From NCBI RefSeq assembly GCF_029945685.1, contig NZ_JAQSDA010000008.1, positions 1 through 64,000 of the forward strand: DNA of 64,000 nt, written 5' to 3'. The DNA is from Polaromonas sp. GTDB lineage: Bacteria; Pseudomonadota; Gammaproteobacteria; Burkholderiales; Burkholderiaceae_C. The notes below the pieces were generated by a model that ran no database searches, was not told the DNA's origin, and saw only the letters and a program-made list of their open reading frames with translations. Shown here piece by piece: positions 17,724 through 27,664 of this stretch. Position 1 is the first letter of the stretch; each line of letters starts with the position of its first letter. Made by a program: the position numbers and the translations under genes.

Positions 17724-17798
17724 TCAAAAAACGCCGAACAGCATCAAAAGGATGATGACGGTAACCGGCACACCGAGTAACCAGGCAATGATGGGCAT
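17724..17798 (-). CDS. Tiny hydrophobic protein (24 aa)
   Basis: A 24-residue reading frame almost wholly made of one membrane span, beginning MPIIAWLLGVPVTV and ending LMLFGVF. AAGGAG lies eight bases before the ATG, a near-perfect ribosome site. Small single-span proteins of this size often bind larger membrane complexes, but no partner is evident. It is far too short for standard gene callers. The neighbouring 50-residue gene is probably cotranscribed. Confidence 0.6.
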   Translation of the reverse strand: MPIIAWLLGVPVTVIILLMLFGVF

Positions 17799-18004
17799 GT
17801 GATTTCTCCTTGATAAGTACGAAATCCAAAGATAAACAGCGCCTGTCGGGACCCGTGCCGGAAGCGGACCCCAACAAAAGTAGGGCCAGACCTACATTGC
17901 CGCGTTGATCACCACACCGGGTGCGCAACCTGCGCCACAGAGCTTGGGTATATTGAGGCCTCGCTCCCCCTCCTGTTCAAGGTCGCCCCATCTCTGAAAC
18001 CAAC

Positions 18005-18616
18005 ATGAAAAAGCTCTACAAATATTTCTTCCGCGGTCTGATCACGATCCTGCCGCTGGCCCTGACCCTGTACCTTCTTTTTGTCATGCTGGCATGGATG
18101 GAGACCCTGACGCTGTGGATCCTGCGGCCGCTGTTCGGTGACTTCTACATTCCGGGCATGGGGCTGGTGGTCGGCATGCTGGGCATTGTGCTGATTGGCT
18201 ACCTGGTGTCCAACCCGAAGGTGCGCAAGGCGCTGCTTTTTGTCGAGTTGCCGTTCACCAACCTGCCGGTCGTCAAAAGCATTTACTCGTCGCTCAAGAG
18301 TTTTGCCGACTACTTTTCGCCAACAGGCAAGCAGGGTGAACAAAGCGTGGTGATCCTGCGGATGCCGGACCACGGGCTCGAAATTGTGGGCTTGATCACG
18401 CGCCGCAGTTTTGCGGATCTGCCCGCGGGCTTCCTGCCGGGGGAGCGTGTGGCGGTGTATTTGCCGATGGGCTACATGATTGGCGGCTACACCGTCTTTG
18501 TGCCTGTTGAATGGGTACAACCGATTGCGATGACGGTTGAGGAAGCGATGCGCTCGTCGATGTTCGCATGGATGGCGCGGCCGCCGACTTCTGCGGACAA
18601 CGCGCCCCGCCTTTGA
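18005..18616 (+). CDS. DUF502 family membrane protein
   Basis: A 203-residue inner-membrane protein with two spans near the start (residues 10-35, ITILPLALTLYLLFVMLAWM; residues 55-75, GMGLVVGMLGIVLIGYLVS). A conserved cytoplasmic part follows, LPFTNLPVVKSIYSSLKSF, typical of DUF502. Its biochemical role is not known. It stands alone; the 206 bases upstream hold no further gene. A copy of the two-hairpin repeat follows its stop. Confidence 0.88.
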   Translation: MKKLYKYFFRGLITILPLALTLYLLFVMLAWMETLTLWILRPLFGDFYIPGMGLVVGMLGIVLIGYLVSNPKVRKALLFVELPFTNLPVVKSIYSSLKSFADYFSPTGKQGEQSVVILRMPDHGLEIVGLITRRSFADLPAGFLPGERVAVYLPMGYMIGGYTVFVPVEWVQPIAMTVEEAMRSSMFAWMARPPTSADNAPRL

Positions 18617-18628
18617 GACGGTAGCAGA

Positions 18629-18696
18629 TTGCTATCAATAAAGTAGCTTCTGGCGCACGCCCATCAAGGGCTGGCAGCCAAAATGATCATGAAAAA
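18629..18696 (+). repeat. Two-hairpin repeat, intergenic copy (best complete example)
   Basis: TTGCTATCAATAAAGTAGC (hairpin 1), then TTCTGGCGCACGCCCATCAA, then GGGCTGGCAGCC (hairpin 2) and a tail AAAATGATCATGAAAAA. This order is kept in all well-preserved copies in the window. It lies between the DUF502 gene and infA, which converge here. Confidence 0.8.
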
Positions 18697-18709
18697 GCGT
18701 GTTTCGCGC

Positions 18710-18961
18710 CTAGTGGGTGCGTGAAGGGCCCGGGCCGCGGCCGGCGATGTGCCGGAAAGTGATGCGGCCCTTGCTCAGGTCGTAAGGCGACAGCTCCAGC
18801 GACACCTGGTCACCCGCCAGAATGCGGATGTGGTTCTTGCGCATCTTGCCAGAGGTGTAAGCCACCAGCTTGTGGCCGTTGTCCAGCGTCACGCGAAAGC
18901 GCGAGTCCGGCAGCACTTCGTTGACCAGCCCGTGCATTTCAATCAGTTCTTCTTTGGCCAT
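18710..18961 (-). CDS. infA: Translation initiation factor IF-1
   Basis: An 83-residue S1/OB-fold protein that binds the ribosomal A site during initiation. It starts [20 protein letters not shown] and contains the conserved [20 protein letters not shown] and [18 protein letters not shown]. It is about ten residues longer than the standard IF-1 through the tail [13 protein letters not shown], which suggests a paralogue of the ribosomal-cluster infA, as is common in Burkholderiales. A small gene of unknown function lies 60 bases upstream on the same strand. Confidence 0.93.
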   Translation of the reverse strand: MAKEELIEMHGLVNEVLPDSRFRVTLDNGHKLVAYTSGKMRKNHIRILAGDQVSLELSPYDLSKGRITFRHIAGRGPGPSRTH

Positions 18962-19020
18962 GATGAAAACTCCTTGGATATTTGAAAAAAATCTGTCGTG
19001 CAGGTGGTGGGCGGGGCCAC

Positions 19021-19260
19021 TCAGGCGCAAACCGGCGACGTGCGTTCGTGAATCCAGCCCAGCGCATGCTCCGTCGCGTAATGCACGGCAGCCGCGGCAC
19101 TGTCAAAAAGCCCGCTGAAACGCAGCACGCGGTCATGCGTGGCACTGCCGCGCCCGGAGCGGATGGAGACAGACGCAGCGTAAAGGCCTTCGCCCTGCGG
19201 CTTGGCGAGCGGGGAGACAAGGTACTTGCCCACCGCGATGTTGGTGTGATCGATGTTCAT
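19021..19260 (-). CDS. Small protein of unknown function upstream of infA
   Basis: A 79-residue soluble protein, [20 protein letters not shown] onward, with the motif [19 protein letters not shown]. It is probably cotranscribed with infA, 59 bases downstream. I do not recognise a named domain, though I believe similar short proteins occur next to cold-shock or infA genes in related bacteria. The pairing suggests a role in translation or cold adaptation; this is a guess. Confidence 0.55.
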   Translation of the reverse strand: MNIDHTNIAVGKYLVSPLAKPQGEGLYAASVSIRSGRGSATHDRVLRFSGLFDSAAAAVHYATEHALGWIHERTSPVCA

Positions 19261-19750
19261 AAAGTCCGTGCCGGGTATTTTTCCCGGCTTGATAAATAAG
19301 GAAATAAGTGGCTTGCAAGCAAGCCCGCGCGTGTTCGGGTCCTGACCGCCAGGCTTTACAACATAAAGGGCTGGCTGGTTGAGCCTTGCGTGGGCACCGT
19401 TGGGAGGGGTGCTCGCCGGAAATGGAACAGTGTTTGAGAGGGTTCAGCACTGTAGGGGCACTGAACACACTGTGAATTCGGGCTCTTGGAAGCGCCGCAT
19501 TTGAGAAGGAAGCCGCTTGGTAAGGGGGCTTCGATGAAAAAAGCTGATGCTTTACCGAAGTGCTTATTGTAACCCTTACCACGCCTGCCTGCACAAAGCC
19601 AGTACTGGGACGCAGGAAACAAGGCGCAGAGCGCCCGCCGGGGAGGTATTTTCAAGCAGGGGCCGCGGATCTGGCTCTGCCAGTCCGCAGGCGCAGCGCC
19701 CCCCCGGGGGGCAGAGAGCTACGCGCAGCGAGCGAACGTGGGGGCTCTCT
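19261..19750. other. Gene-free region with GC-rich dyads
   Basis: This 490-base gap lies between the leftward infA unit and the end of the LuxR-type regulator. I find no supported gene. It must contain the promoter of the infA unit and probably a long leader. At 19688-19745 there is a GC-rich palindrome (CCCCCCCGGGGGG) and an AGAGAGC/GCTCTCT dyad near the regulator stop that could act as its terminator. Short GC dyads of this kind recur at 21232-21242 and 25804-25818. Confidence 0.35.
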
Positions 19751-20722
19751 CTATTGTTCAAACTGCGGATGCAGCAGCCGGATGCGACTCATGGCCATGC
19801 CGGCCGCTGCGGTGCGGGTTTCAACCCCGAGTTTGGCAAACACCCGCTCCAGGTGTTTTTTCACCGTCATCGGGCTGGTACCCAGAATATCGCCGATGTC
19901 GCGGTTGATCTTGCCCTTGACCACCCAGTACAGCACCTCGGCCTCCCGCGCCGTGAGCTTGAAACTCAGGCTCATGGCCTGGATCACCGTATCGTCCGAT
20001 TCCTCGCGCATGATGATCAGCCAGTCATCGTCGCCGGTCTGCTGGTGCAGGCGAAAGGTCAGCCGGCGTGCCCCCGAGACGGCACTCCCGCACACCAGGC
20101 GCGGCGGTTCTATCTGGCGTTCAGCATCAAGCAAGTGGCGCCGCAGCCAGGTCAGCACCGCTTCCGGCGTCTGCGGTGCGCTGGTGCCGTAGTACTGCAG
20201 CAGCAACTCGCGCGCCAGCGGTGTCTGCCACATCAGCTTGCCGTCGCTGACACGCACCGTGATGGTGGCGTAGCCGAAGGCGTCGAGTGCATTGCGCGCC
20301 TGGCGCTTCTCGCGCGCGCCCTGCAGATGCACGCCGATGCGCGCCAGCACCTCCTTTGGCTTGATCGGCTTGGTCACGTAATCGACGCCGCCCGAATCGA
20401 GCGCGGCCACCAGATACTCAGTCTCGGTCAGCCCGGTCATGAAGATGATGGGGATATGCGCGGTCCGTGCGTCGGCCTTCAGGCGTTTGGCGACCTCGAA
20501 GCCGTCCATGCCCGGCATCATGGCGTCGAGCAGCACGATGTCGGGCAGGGCCTGGACGGCGCGCTGCAGGGCCGCCTCGCCGTGCGTGGCCACCAGCACG
20601 GTGAAGCCCGATTCGTCGAGCGCATCGTGCAGCACCGACAGGTTGTCGGGCACGTCGTCGACGATCAGCACCACATCGCTGTTGGCGCGGTCCAGCGTCT
20701 GCGCGAGCACGCGGTCATTCAT
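19751..20722 (-). CDS. LuxR-type response regulator
   Basis: A 323-residue two-component regulator. The receiver occupies residues 17-135, with acidic pair DD22-23, phospho-acceptor Asp66 (IVLLDAMMPGMDGF), Thr in FMTGLT and Lys in VTKPIK. A linker of about 115 residues follows (PAS-like, DAFGYATITVRVSDGKLMW). The C-terminal LuxR helix-turn-helix is LTAREAEVLYWVVKGKINRD and SPMTVKKHLERVFAKLGV. Its start overlaps the stop of the permease-kinase by four bases (ATGA), so the two are translated together and almost surely form a cognate pair. It is divergently placed from the urease cluster. Confidence 0.92.
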   Translation of the reverse strand: MNDRVLAQTLDRANSDVVLIVDDVPDNLSVLHDALDESGFTVLVATHGEAALQRAVQALPDIVLLDAMMPGMDGFEVAKRLKADARTAHIPIIFMTGLTETEYLVAALDSGGVDYVTKPIKPKEVLARIGVHLQGAREKRQARNALDAFGYATITVRVSDGKLMWQTPLARELLLQYYGTSAPQTPEAVLTWLRRHLLDAERQIEPPRLVCGSAVSGARRLTFRLHQQTGDDDWLIIMREESDDTVIQAMSLSFKLTAREAEVLYWVVKGKINRDIGDILGTSPMTVKKHLERVFAKLGVETRTAAAGMAMSRIRLLHPQFEQ

Positions 20723-23700
20723 GGGGGTACCTCGCTGAGCTGCCGGCTCATGGTTTCAAACTGGAACTGGCGCGCCAGGCCGCGCATCTCGGCGGCAAAA
20801 CCGGCACTCAGCGGCTGCGATTTTTCAATCTCGTCGAGCGTGTTCATGATGCCGCGAAAATAGCCCAGGTTCACCACCTCGCGCAGGGCCTCGAGCTGCG
20901 CGGGCGGCGGATAGACGTGCGGCAGCGCCGGGCTGGCGGGAGCAGCGGGGGCTTGCGCCGGGGCTTCCAGCCAGACCAGTTGCAGGCGCCGCTCCAGCCA
21001 GTCCAGCAACTCGCTGTGGCGCACCGGCTTGAGGATGAAGTCCTCCAGCCGGATGCCGACGTCGTTGTCCAGGCCCTTGTCGAAGGCATTGGCCGACACA
21101 ATGGCAATGTGCGCCCCCACGCTTTTCACTGCATGTAATGCGCGAGGCCTTGCAGGCCGCCCCTCGTCAGAGGCTTCGCTTCTGTCGCCTGTCCCAACCT
21201 GTTCAAGCAGGTTTGGAGCCTCCGGCTCCAGCCCCTCGGGGGTGATGCATTCTTGGGGCGGCCCGACGGCGGGGGTCGTGTGGCCCAGCGCGCGCAAGCG
21301 GCGAATCGTCTCCCAGCCGTCAATGCCCGGCATGGCCAGGTCCACCAGGATCACCTCGGGCCGGTAGCCGGCGGCCAGCAAATCCAGGCAGTCATGGCCG
21401 CTGGCGGCGGTGCGCAGCTCGAAACCCAGCGGCTCCAGCACATTGACCAGCAGTTCGCGGTCGGCCTCTTCGTTGTCCACCACCAGCACACGCCGGCGCT
21501 CGCCCGCATAACCGTAACGCGCCTTGTGCGCGCGCGAAGACCGCACCGGCAATGCCGCGCCGGGCGCCAGCCGGACCTCGGGCAAAAACAGCTTGACGCG
21601 AAACACCGAGCCGATGTCGGGCGTGCTGGCCACCGTGAGTTCGCCGCCCATCAGGTCGGTCAGCATCTTGGCAATCGTCAGGCCCAGGCCGGCACCTGGC
21701 GCGGCCGGTCCGGGCATAGACGCGCGCGTGAAGGGCTCGAAGATGCGCTCGATCTCCTGCGCCGACAGGCCGGGGCCGGTGTCTTCGATCTCGATGCTGG
21801 CCATCTCGCGCGCGTATTTCAAGCGCAGGTTGATGCGGCCCTTGGCGGTGAATTTGATGGCGTTGCCCAGCAGGTTGATCAGGATTTGCCGCACACGTTT
21901 TTCGTCGGCGCGCACCACCACCGGCAGTGTGCCCTCGGACTCGAAGTGAAAACCCAGGCCCTTGGCCTGCGCCTCGAGTTCGAACATCCCGGTCAGTTCC
22001 TGCACGAAGTCGGTGAAGTGCATGGGTTTGACATTGAGCGTGAGTTTGCCGCTCTCAATCCGCGCAATGTCCAGCGTGCCTTCGATCAGCGACAGCAAAT
22101 GTTCACCGCCGCGTTTGATCACACCCACGGCCTGCTGCCGATGCGGCGGAATCGAGGTGTCCTCGCCCATCAGTTGCGCATAACCGAGGATGCTGTTGAG
22201 CGGTGTGCGCAATTCGTGGCTGATCGCGCTGATGTAGCGGCTCTTGGCCTGGTTGGCGAGGTCGGCCACACGTTTGGCCTGCTGCAGCGCCTCGTCCGTC
22301 TGGCGGTGCGACTCGATTTCCTTCATCAGCAAATGCGTCTGGCGGTTCGATTCTTCCTGTGCCACCTGCCGGCTCTTGTGCGCCAGCACCAGCCACCAGG
22401 CCACCAGCCCGGCGATCACCAGCAGCGCCATGTAGGCCTTCAGAAAGCCCGAGCGCAGCGCCGACTCCGACGCAGCCTGCAGGTCCAGCAGGGCCCTCAT
22501 TTCCTGGTGATACAGCAGGCCGAAGACGCTGGCCAGCAAGGGCACGATGACCAGCATCAGCAGCAGGAAGTGGCCCAGTCCGGTATCGAGGTAAGGCCAG
22601 ATGCGGCGTGGCAACAGCCAGCGCAGCGTCGCCGACCACTGCGCGGACAGGCTGGCCTGCGGCTTACACAAATCGCCGCAGCGCGCGTCCAGCGTGCAGC
22701 ACAGCGAGCAGATGGGGCCCTGGTAGGCCGGGCAATGCGCCATGTCCGGGCCTTCGTAGTCACGCTCGCAGATCACGCAGCGCTTGAGCGCATACGGTTG
22801 GTCGTTGCCCTGGGCATCGGTCTCGGGCGCCTCGCCCCGTCGCGCGATGTAGTAGCGCCCTTTCGTGGCCCAGGCAATCAGCGGTGAGGTGACAAAAGCC
22901 GTGCCCAATGCAATCACCGCAGAAAAAGCCTGCGCGAACGGGCCGAACAGCCCAAGGTGAGCACTCACCGACAGCAGCGAGGCCAGCGCCATCGCGCCGA
23001 CCCCGACCGGGTTGATGTCGTAGAGATGGGCGCGCTTGAATTCGATGCCCTTGGGCGACAGGCCCAGCGGCTTGTTGATGACCAGGTCGGCGACCACCGC
23101 CATCATCCACGCGATGGCGATGTTGGAGTACAGGCCCAGCACGTCGCCCAGCGCCTGAAACACATTCATCTCCATCAACATGAAGGCGATCAGGGTGTTG
23201 AACACCACCCACACCACCCGCCCCGGGTGGCTGTGCGTCAGGCGCGAGAAGAAGTTGGACCAGGCCAGCGAGCCGGCATAGGCGTTGGTGACGTTGATCT
23301 TGAGCTGCGAGATCACCACAAACAGCGCGGTCGCGGCCACCGCCCAGCCGTAATGCGGAAACACATATTCATACGCCGCCAGGTACATCTGGTTCGGGTC
23401 CACCGCACGCTCGACCGGGACCATGTGCTGGATCGCCAGGTAGGCCAGAAACGCGCCGCCCAGCATCTTGAGCACCCCGAGCACCACCCAGCCCGGGCCA
23501 CCGGCCAGCACGCTGGCCCACCAGCGCCGGCTGTTGGCCGCGGTGCGTGCCGGCATGAAACGCAGGTAGTCGGCCTGCTCACCCATTTGCGTGATCAGCG
23601 CGATGCCCACCGTCAAGGCGGCACCAAACAAGTGCAGATCAAAACCCGAATTGCCCCCTTTCTCACCTTTGTAGTGCGTTATTCCCGCAAAAGCACCCGG

Positions 23701-24375
23701 ATCACGCACCAGAACATACACAAACGGCACCACCAGCATGATCAGCCACAGCGGCTGGGTCCATATCTGAAGGCGGCTGATGACAGACACGCCGTAGGTC
23801 ACCAGCGGAATCACCACCAGCGCGCAGATCAGGTAGCCCCAGCTCGGCGGAATGCCCAGCGCCAGCTCCAGCGCATAGGCCATGACGGCAGCCTCCAGCG
23901 CAAAAAAAATGAAGGTGAAGGACGCGTAGATCAGCGAGGTCAGGGTCGAGCCGATGTAGCCAAAGCCGGCGCCGCGCGTCAGCAGGTCCATGTCCACACC
24001 GTAACGGGCGGCGTAAATGCTGATCGGAAGGCCGGCCATGAAAATGATCAGCCCGGTGGCGACGATGGCCCAGAAGGCGTTGGTAAACCCATACTGCACC
24101 AGCAAGGTGGCGCCGACCGCCTCCAGGATCAGAAACGAGGCCGCGCCGAAAGCGGTGTTGGCGACCCGCCATTCCGACCATTTGCGAAAACGCTGAGGCG
24201 TGAAACGCAGCGCGTAGTCTTCCATGGTTTCGCTGGCCACCCAGCTGTTGTAGTCGCGCCTGACCTTGATGATGCGCTGCACCGGCGCTTCCGGCTCGGC
24301 CGGCGCCAGCGGCGCAGGCGCCCACGGGGGCACGGCCTGCGTCTTCAGGGTCAGCGGTGCGGCTGGGGTGTCCAT
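20719..24375 (-). CDS. NCS1 permease fused to hybrid histidine kinase
   Basis: A 1218-residue inner-membrane sensor. Residues 40-510 are a transporter-like domain of the NCS1 nucleobase/hydantoin/allantoin permease family, about twelve spans. Residues 530-570 are a Cys cluster (C-x2-C-x11-C-x7-C-x2-CC-x5-C-x3-C) likely to bind zinc. Two more spans (about 605-670) and a short coiled coil lead to HisKA with His720 ([13 protein letters not shown]), an ATPase ([18 protein letters not shown]), and a receiver with Asp1012 ([14 protein letters not shown]). The layout parallels CbrA, where a permease domain is fused to a kinase. The receiver carries an in-frame 49-residue insertion (about 1038-1086) encoded by a repeat. 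The location next to urease suggests control of nitrogen-compound use. Confidence 0.88.
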   Translation of the reverse strand: MDTPAAPLTLKTQAVPPWAPAPLAPAEPEAPVQRIIKVRRDYNSWVASETMEDYALRFTPQRFRKWSEWRVANTAFGAASFLILEAVGATLLVQYGFTNAFWAIVATGLIIFMAGLPISIYAARYGVDMDLLTRGAGFGYIGSTLTSLIYASFTFIFFALEAAVMAYALELALGIPPSWGYLICALVVIPLVTYGVSVISRLQIWTQPLWLIMLVVPFVYVLVRDPGAFAGITHYKGEKGGNSGFDLHLFGAALTVGIALITQMGEQADYLRFMPARTAANSRRWWASVLAGGPGWVVLGVLKMLGGAFLAYLAIQHMVPVERAVDPNQMYLAAYEYVFPHYGWAVAATALFVVISQLKINVTNAYAGSLAWSNFFSRLTHSHPGRVVWVVFNTLIAFMLMEMNVFQALGDVLGLYSNIAIAWMMAVVADLVINKPLGLSPKGIEFKRAHLYDINPVGVGAMALASLLSVSAHLGLFGPFAQAFSAVIALGTAFVTSPLIAWATKGRYYIARRGEAPETDAQGNDQPYALKRCVICERDYEGPDMAHCPAYQGPICSLCCTLDARCGDLCKPQASLSAQWSATLRWLLPRRIWPYLDTGLGHFLLLMLVIVPLLASVFGLLYHQEMRALLDLQAASESALRSGFLKAYMALLVIAGLVAWWLVLAHKSRQVAQEESNRQTHLLMKEIESHRQTDEALQQAKRVADLANQAKSRYISAISHELRTPLNSILGYAQLMGEDTSIPPHRQQAVGVIKRGGEHLLSLIEGTLDIARIESGKLTLNVKPMHFTDFVQELTGMFELEAQAKGLGFHFESEGTLPVVVRADEKRVRQILINLLGNAIKFTAKGRINLRLKYAREMASIEIEDTGPGLSAQEIERIFEPFTRASMPGPAAPGAGLGLTIAKMLTDLMGGELTVASTPDIGSVFRVKLFLPEVRLAPGAALPVRSSRAHKARYGYAGERRRVLVVDNEEADRELLVNVLEPLGFELRTAASGHDCLDLLAAGYRPEVILVDLAMPGIDGWETIRRLRALGHTTPAVGPPQECITPEGLEPEAPNLLEQVGTGDRSEASDEGRPARPRALHAVKSVGAHIAIVSANAFDKGLDNDVGIRLEDFILKPVRHSELLDWLERRLQLVWLEAPAQAPAAPASPALPHVYPPPAQLEALREVVNLGYFRGIMNTLDEIEKSQPLSAGFAAEMRGLARQFQFETMSRQLSEVPP
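21118..21264 (-). repeat. Palindromic element inserted in frame in the kinase receiver domain
   Basis: About 147 bases that interrupt the receiver between helix 3 and strand 4. Nine-base inverted repeats GGCCGCCCC (21155-21163) and GGGGCGGCC (21255-21263) bound the core. Inside are smaller dyads: GGAGCC-GGA-GGCTCC and AACCTG-N6-CAGGTT. The end carries CTTGGGGCGGCCC (21252-21264), identical to 25829-25841 between ureB and ureC. In both places this 13-mer follows a CCCC/GGGG dyad in the same order, so they are the same repeat type. The codons flanking the insert read Val-Gly on both sides, possibly a short duplication. Confidence 0.75.
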
Positions 24376-24517
24376 GGGGGTGGGGGTGTCAATACGTCAT
24401 CAGGCGGAGCTGATGAAGTGCAGATTCCATGCCACAGAGGGAAAACCATCCCGTTCCTGTGGCACCATTCTTGCACCCCGGCACACCAACAATGCCGCAG
24501 CCGCCCCCGGAGAACCC

Positions 24518-24820
24518 ATGGAATTGACCCCCCGAGAAAAAGACAAGCTGCTGATCTTCACGGCCGCCCTGCTGGCCGAACGGCGCCAGGCCAGGGGTCT
24601 GAAACTGAACTACCCCGAAGCCGTCGCGCTGATCAGCGCCGCCGTGATGGAAGGTGCGCGCGACGGAAAAACCGTGGCCCAGCTCATGAGCGAAGGCCGG
24701 ACCCTCCTGACACGCGCCGACGTGATGGACGGCATCCCCGAGCTGATTCCCGACATCCAGGTCGAAGCCACCTTTCCCGACGGCACCAAACTTGTCACCG
24801 TTCACCAGCCGATTGTTTAA
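24518..24820 (+). CDS. ureA: Urease gamma subunit
   Basis: A 100-residue structural subunit of urease, which splits urea into ammonia and carbamate in the cytoplasm. It begins [20 protein letters not shown], the standard UreA start, and keeps [21 protein letters not shown] and [19 protein letters not shown] precedes the ATG at suitable distance. It is the first gene of the plus-strand cluster, 142 bases from the divergent permease-kinase, so its promoter lies in that gap. The accessory gene ureD, usually just upstream, is absent here. Confidence 0.96.
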   Translation: MELTPREKDKLLIFTAALLAERRQARGLKLNYPEAVALISAAVMEGARDGKTVAQLMSEGRTLLTRADVMDGIPELIPDIQVEATFPDGTKLVTVHQPIV

Positions 24821-24838
24821 ACAAGCCGAGACAGCACC

Positions 24839-25456
24839 ATGCAAATCAAATCCAAGAACGCTCTCTTTTTTATAGCTGCTTGCGCCCTGTCGATGGGGGC
24901 TAGCGCCCATATTGGCCATGAAGCCACCGAGGGGGCGCACAGCCACGCCAGCGCCTTTCTGGGCGGCTTCCTGCATCCGCTGACCGGCCTGGACCACCTC
25001 TCAGCCATGGTCGCGGTCGGCCTGTGGAGCGCACTCGCAGCGCGCCGCGCCTGGCCCAACCTGCTGTGGGCGCCGCTGGGTTTCGCCGCCATGCTGCTGG
25101 TCGGTGCCGCGCTCGGACTGCAGGGGGTGGCTTTGCCGGCTGTCGAACCCATGATCGCGGCCTCGCTGCTGGTCCTCGGCCTGCTGGTACTGACGCGCTG
25201 GCGCGTCCCCGGCATCGGCGCTGCCGCCCTGGTCGGCGTGTTTGCAGTGTTCCACGGCGTGGCCCACGGCTACGAGCTCGCCGGCGATGCCACCGCGCTG
25301 CCGGTCGTGGCCGGCATGTTGTCCGCCACCCTGCTGATACACGCCGCCGGCGTGGCGGTCGGCTGGGGCCTGCGCCACGCCAACGTCTGGGTGCCGCGTC
25401 TGGCCGGTGCCGGCGTGGCAGTCTTCGGTCTGGCCCTGCTCGGCCGCCTCGCTTAA
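24839..25456 (+). CDS. ureJ: HupE/UreJ nickel permease family protein
   Basis: A 205-residue inner-membrane protein of the HupE/UreJ family, thought to import nickel for urease. It has a signal peptide (cleavage near GASAH), a His-rich start to the mature part (HIGHEATEGAHSH), the family motif HPLTGLDHL and a second His motif FHGVAHGYE, over six hydrophobic spans. It sits between ureA and ureB, a typical Comamonadaceae order. The signal peptide residues ALFFIAACALSMGASAH are encoded by a full copy of the two-hairpin repeat (24860-24920). Confidence 0.9.
   Translation: MQIKSKNALFFIAACALSMGASAHIGHEATEGAHSHASAFLGGFLHPLTGLDHLSAMVAVGLWSALAARRAWPNLLWAPLGFAAMLLVGAALGLQGVALPAVEPMIAASLLVLGLLVLTRWRVPGIGAAALVGVFAVFHGVAHGYELAGDATALPVVAGMLSATLLIHAAGVAVGWGLRHANVWVPRLAGAGVAVFGLALLGRLA
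24860..24920 (+). repeat. Two-hairpin repeat, copy encoding the ureJ signal peptide
   Basis: GCTCTCTTTTTTATAGC, then TGCTTGCGCCCTGTCGATGG, then GGGCTAGCGCCC and a tail ending CATGAA. The order matches the intergenic copy at 18629. It is read in the frame Ala-x-x-x-Ile-Ala-Ala-Cys-Ala-Leu, with ATA and GCT codons that are uncommon in the surrounding GC-rich genes. Confidence 0.7.
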
Positions 25457-25465
25457 GGTGAGTTC

Positions 25466-25771
25466 ATGATTCCCGGCGAACTGATCACTGACGGCCCCGA
25501 CCACCAACTCAATACAGGGCGCCGCACCCTGACCGTGGTGGTGCAAAACAGCGCCGACCGGCCGATCCAGGTCGGCTCGCACTACCACTTCGCCGAAACC
25601 AATGGCGCGCTGGCTTTCGACCGCGCCGCCGCGCAGGGCATGCGCCTGAACATCGCGTCCGGCACGGCCGTTCGCTTCGAGCCGGGGCAACAGCGCACGG
25701 TGGAGCTGGTGGACTTCGCCGGCGAACGAAAGATTTACGGCTTTCGCGGCCTTGTCCAAGGGAAGATTTGA
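25466..25771 (+). CDS. ureB: Urease beta subunit
   Basis: A 101-residue structural subunit of urease. It begins [20 protein letters not shown] and keeps the conserved [26 protein letters not shown] ([20 protein letters not shown]), [17 protein letters not shown] and FGGxRxIYGF-like ([14 protein letters not shown]) segments. It starts nine bases after ureJ and forms the trimer unit with UreA and UreC. The usually short ureB-ureC gap is widened to 85 bases by a repeat. Confidence 0.96.
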   Translation: MIPGELITDGPDHQLNTGRRTLTVVVQNSADRPIQVGSHYHFAETNGALAFDRAAAQGMRLNIASGTAVRFEPGQQRTVELVDFAGERKIYGFRGLVQGKI

Positions 25772-25797
25772 TGCCCCCACGTTCATCACTTCGTGTA

Positions 25798-25850
25798 TTC
25801 ACTGCCCCCCGAGGGGGCGCTGGCCTCCCTTGGGGCGGCCCTGCGGGAGT
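25798..25850. repeat. GC-rich palindromic repeat between ureB and ureC
   Basis: GCCCCC-GA-GGGGGC (25804-25818 region) followed by CTTGGGGCGGCCC at 25829-25841, the same order and orientation as in the element that interrupts the kinase receiver at 21232-21264. The repeat ends with GCGGGAG, which lies seven bases before the ureC ATG and so appears to be its ribosome-binding site. Confidence 0.7.
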
Positions 25851-25856
25851 CCGTTA

Positions 25857-27650
<1,794 letters not shown>

Positions 27651-27664
27651 AACGAACTTCATCC

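Noticed and set aside
18629..18696. The two-hairpin repeat as a set of Rho-independent terminators
   Set aside because: Some copies lie between convergent genes, but hairpin 2 is short, T-runs are inconsistent, and several copies lie inside coding regions. Termination may be a side effect, not the explanation.
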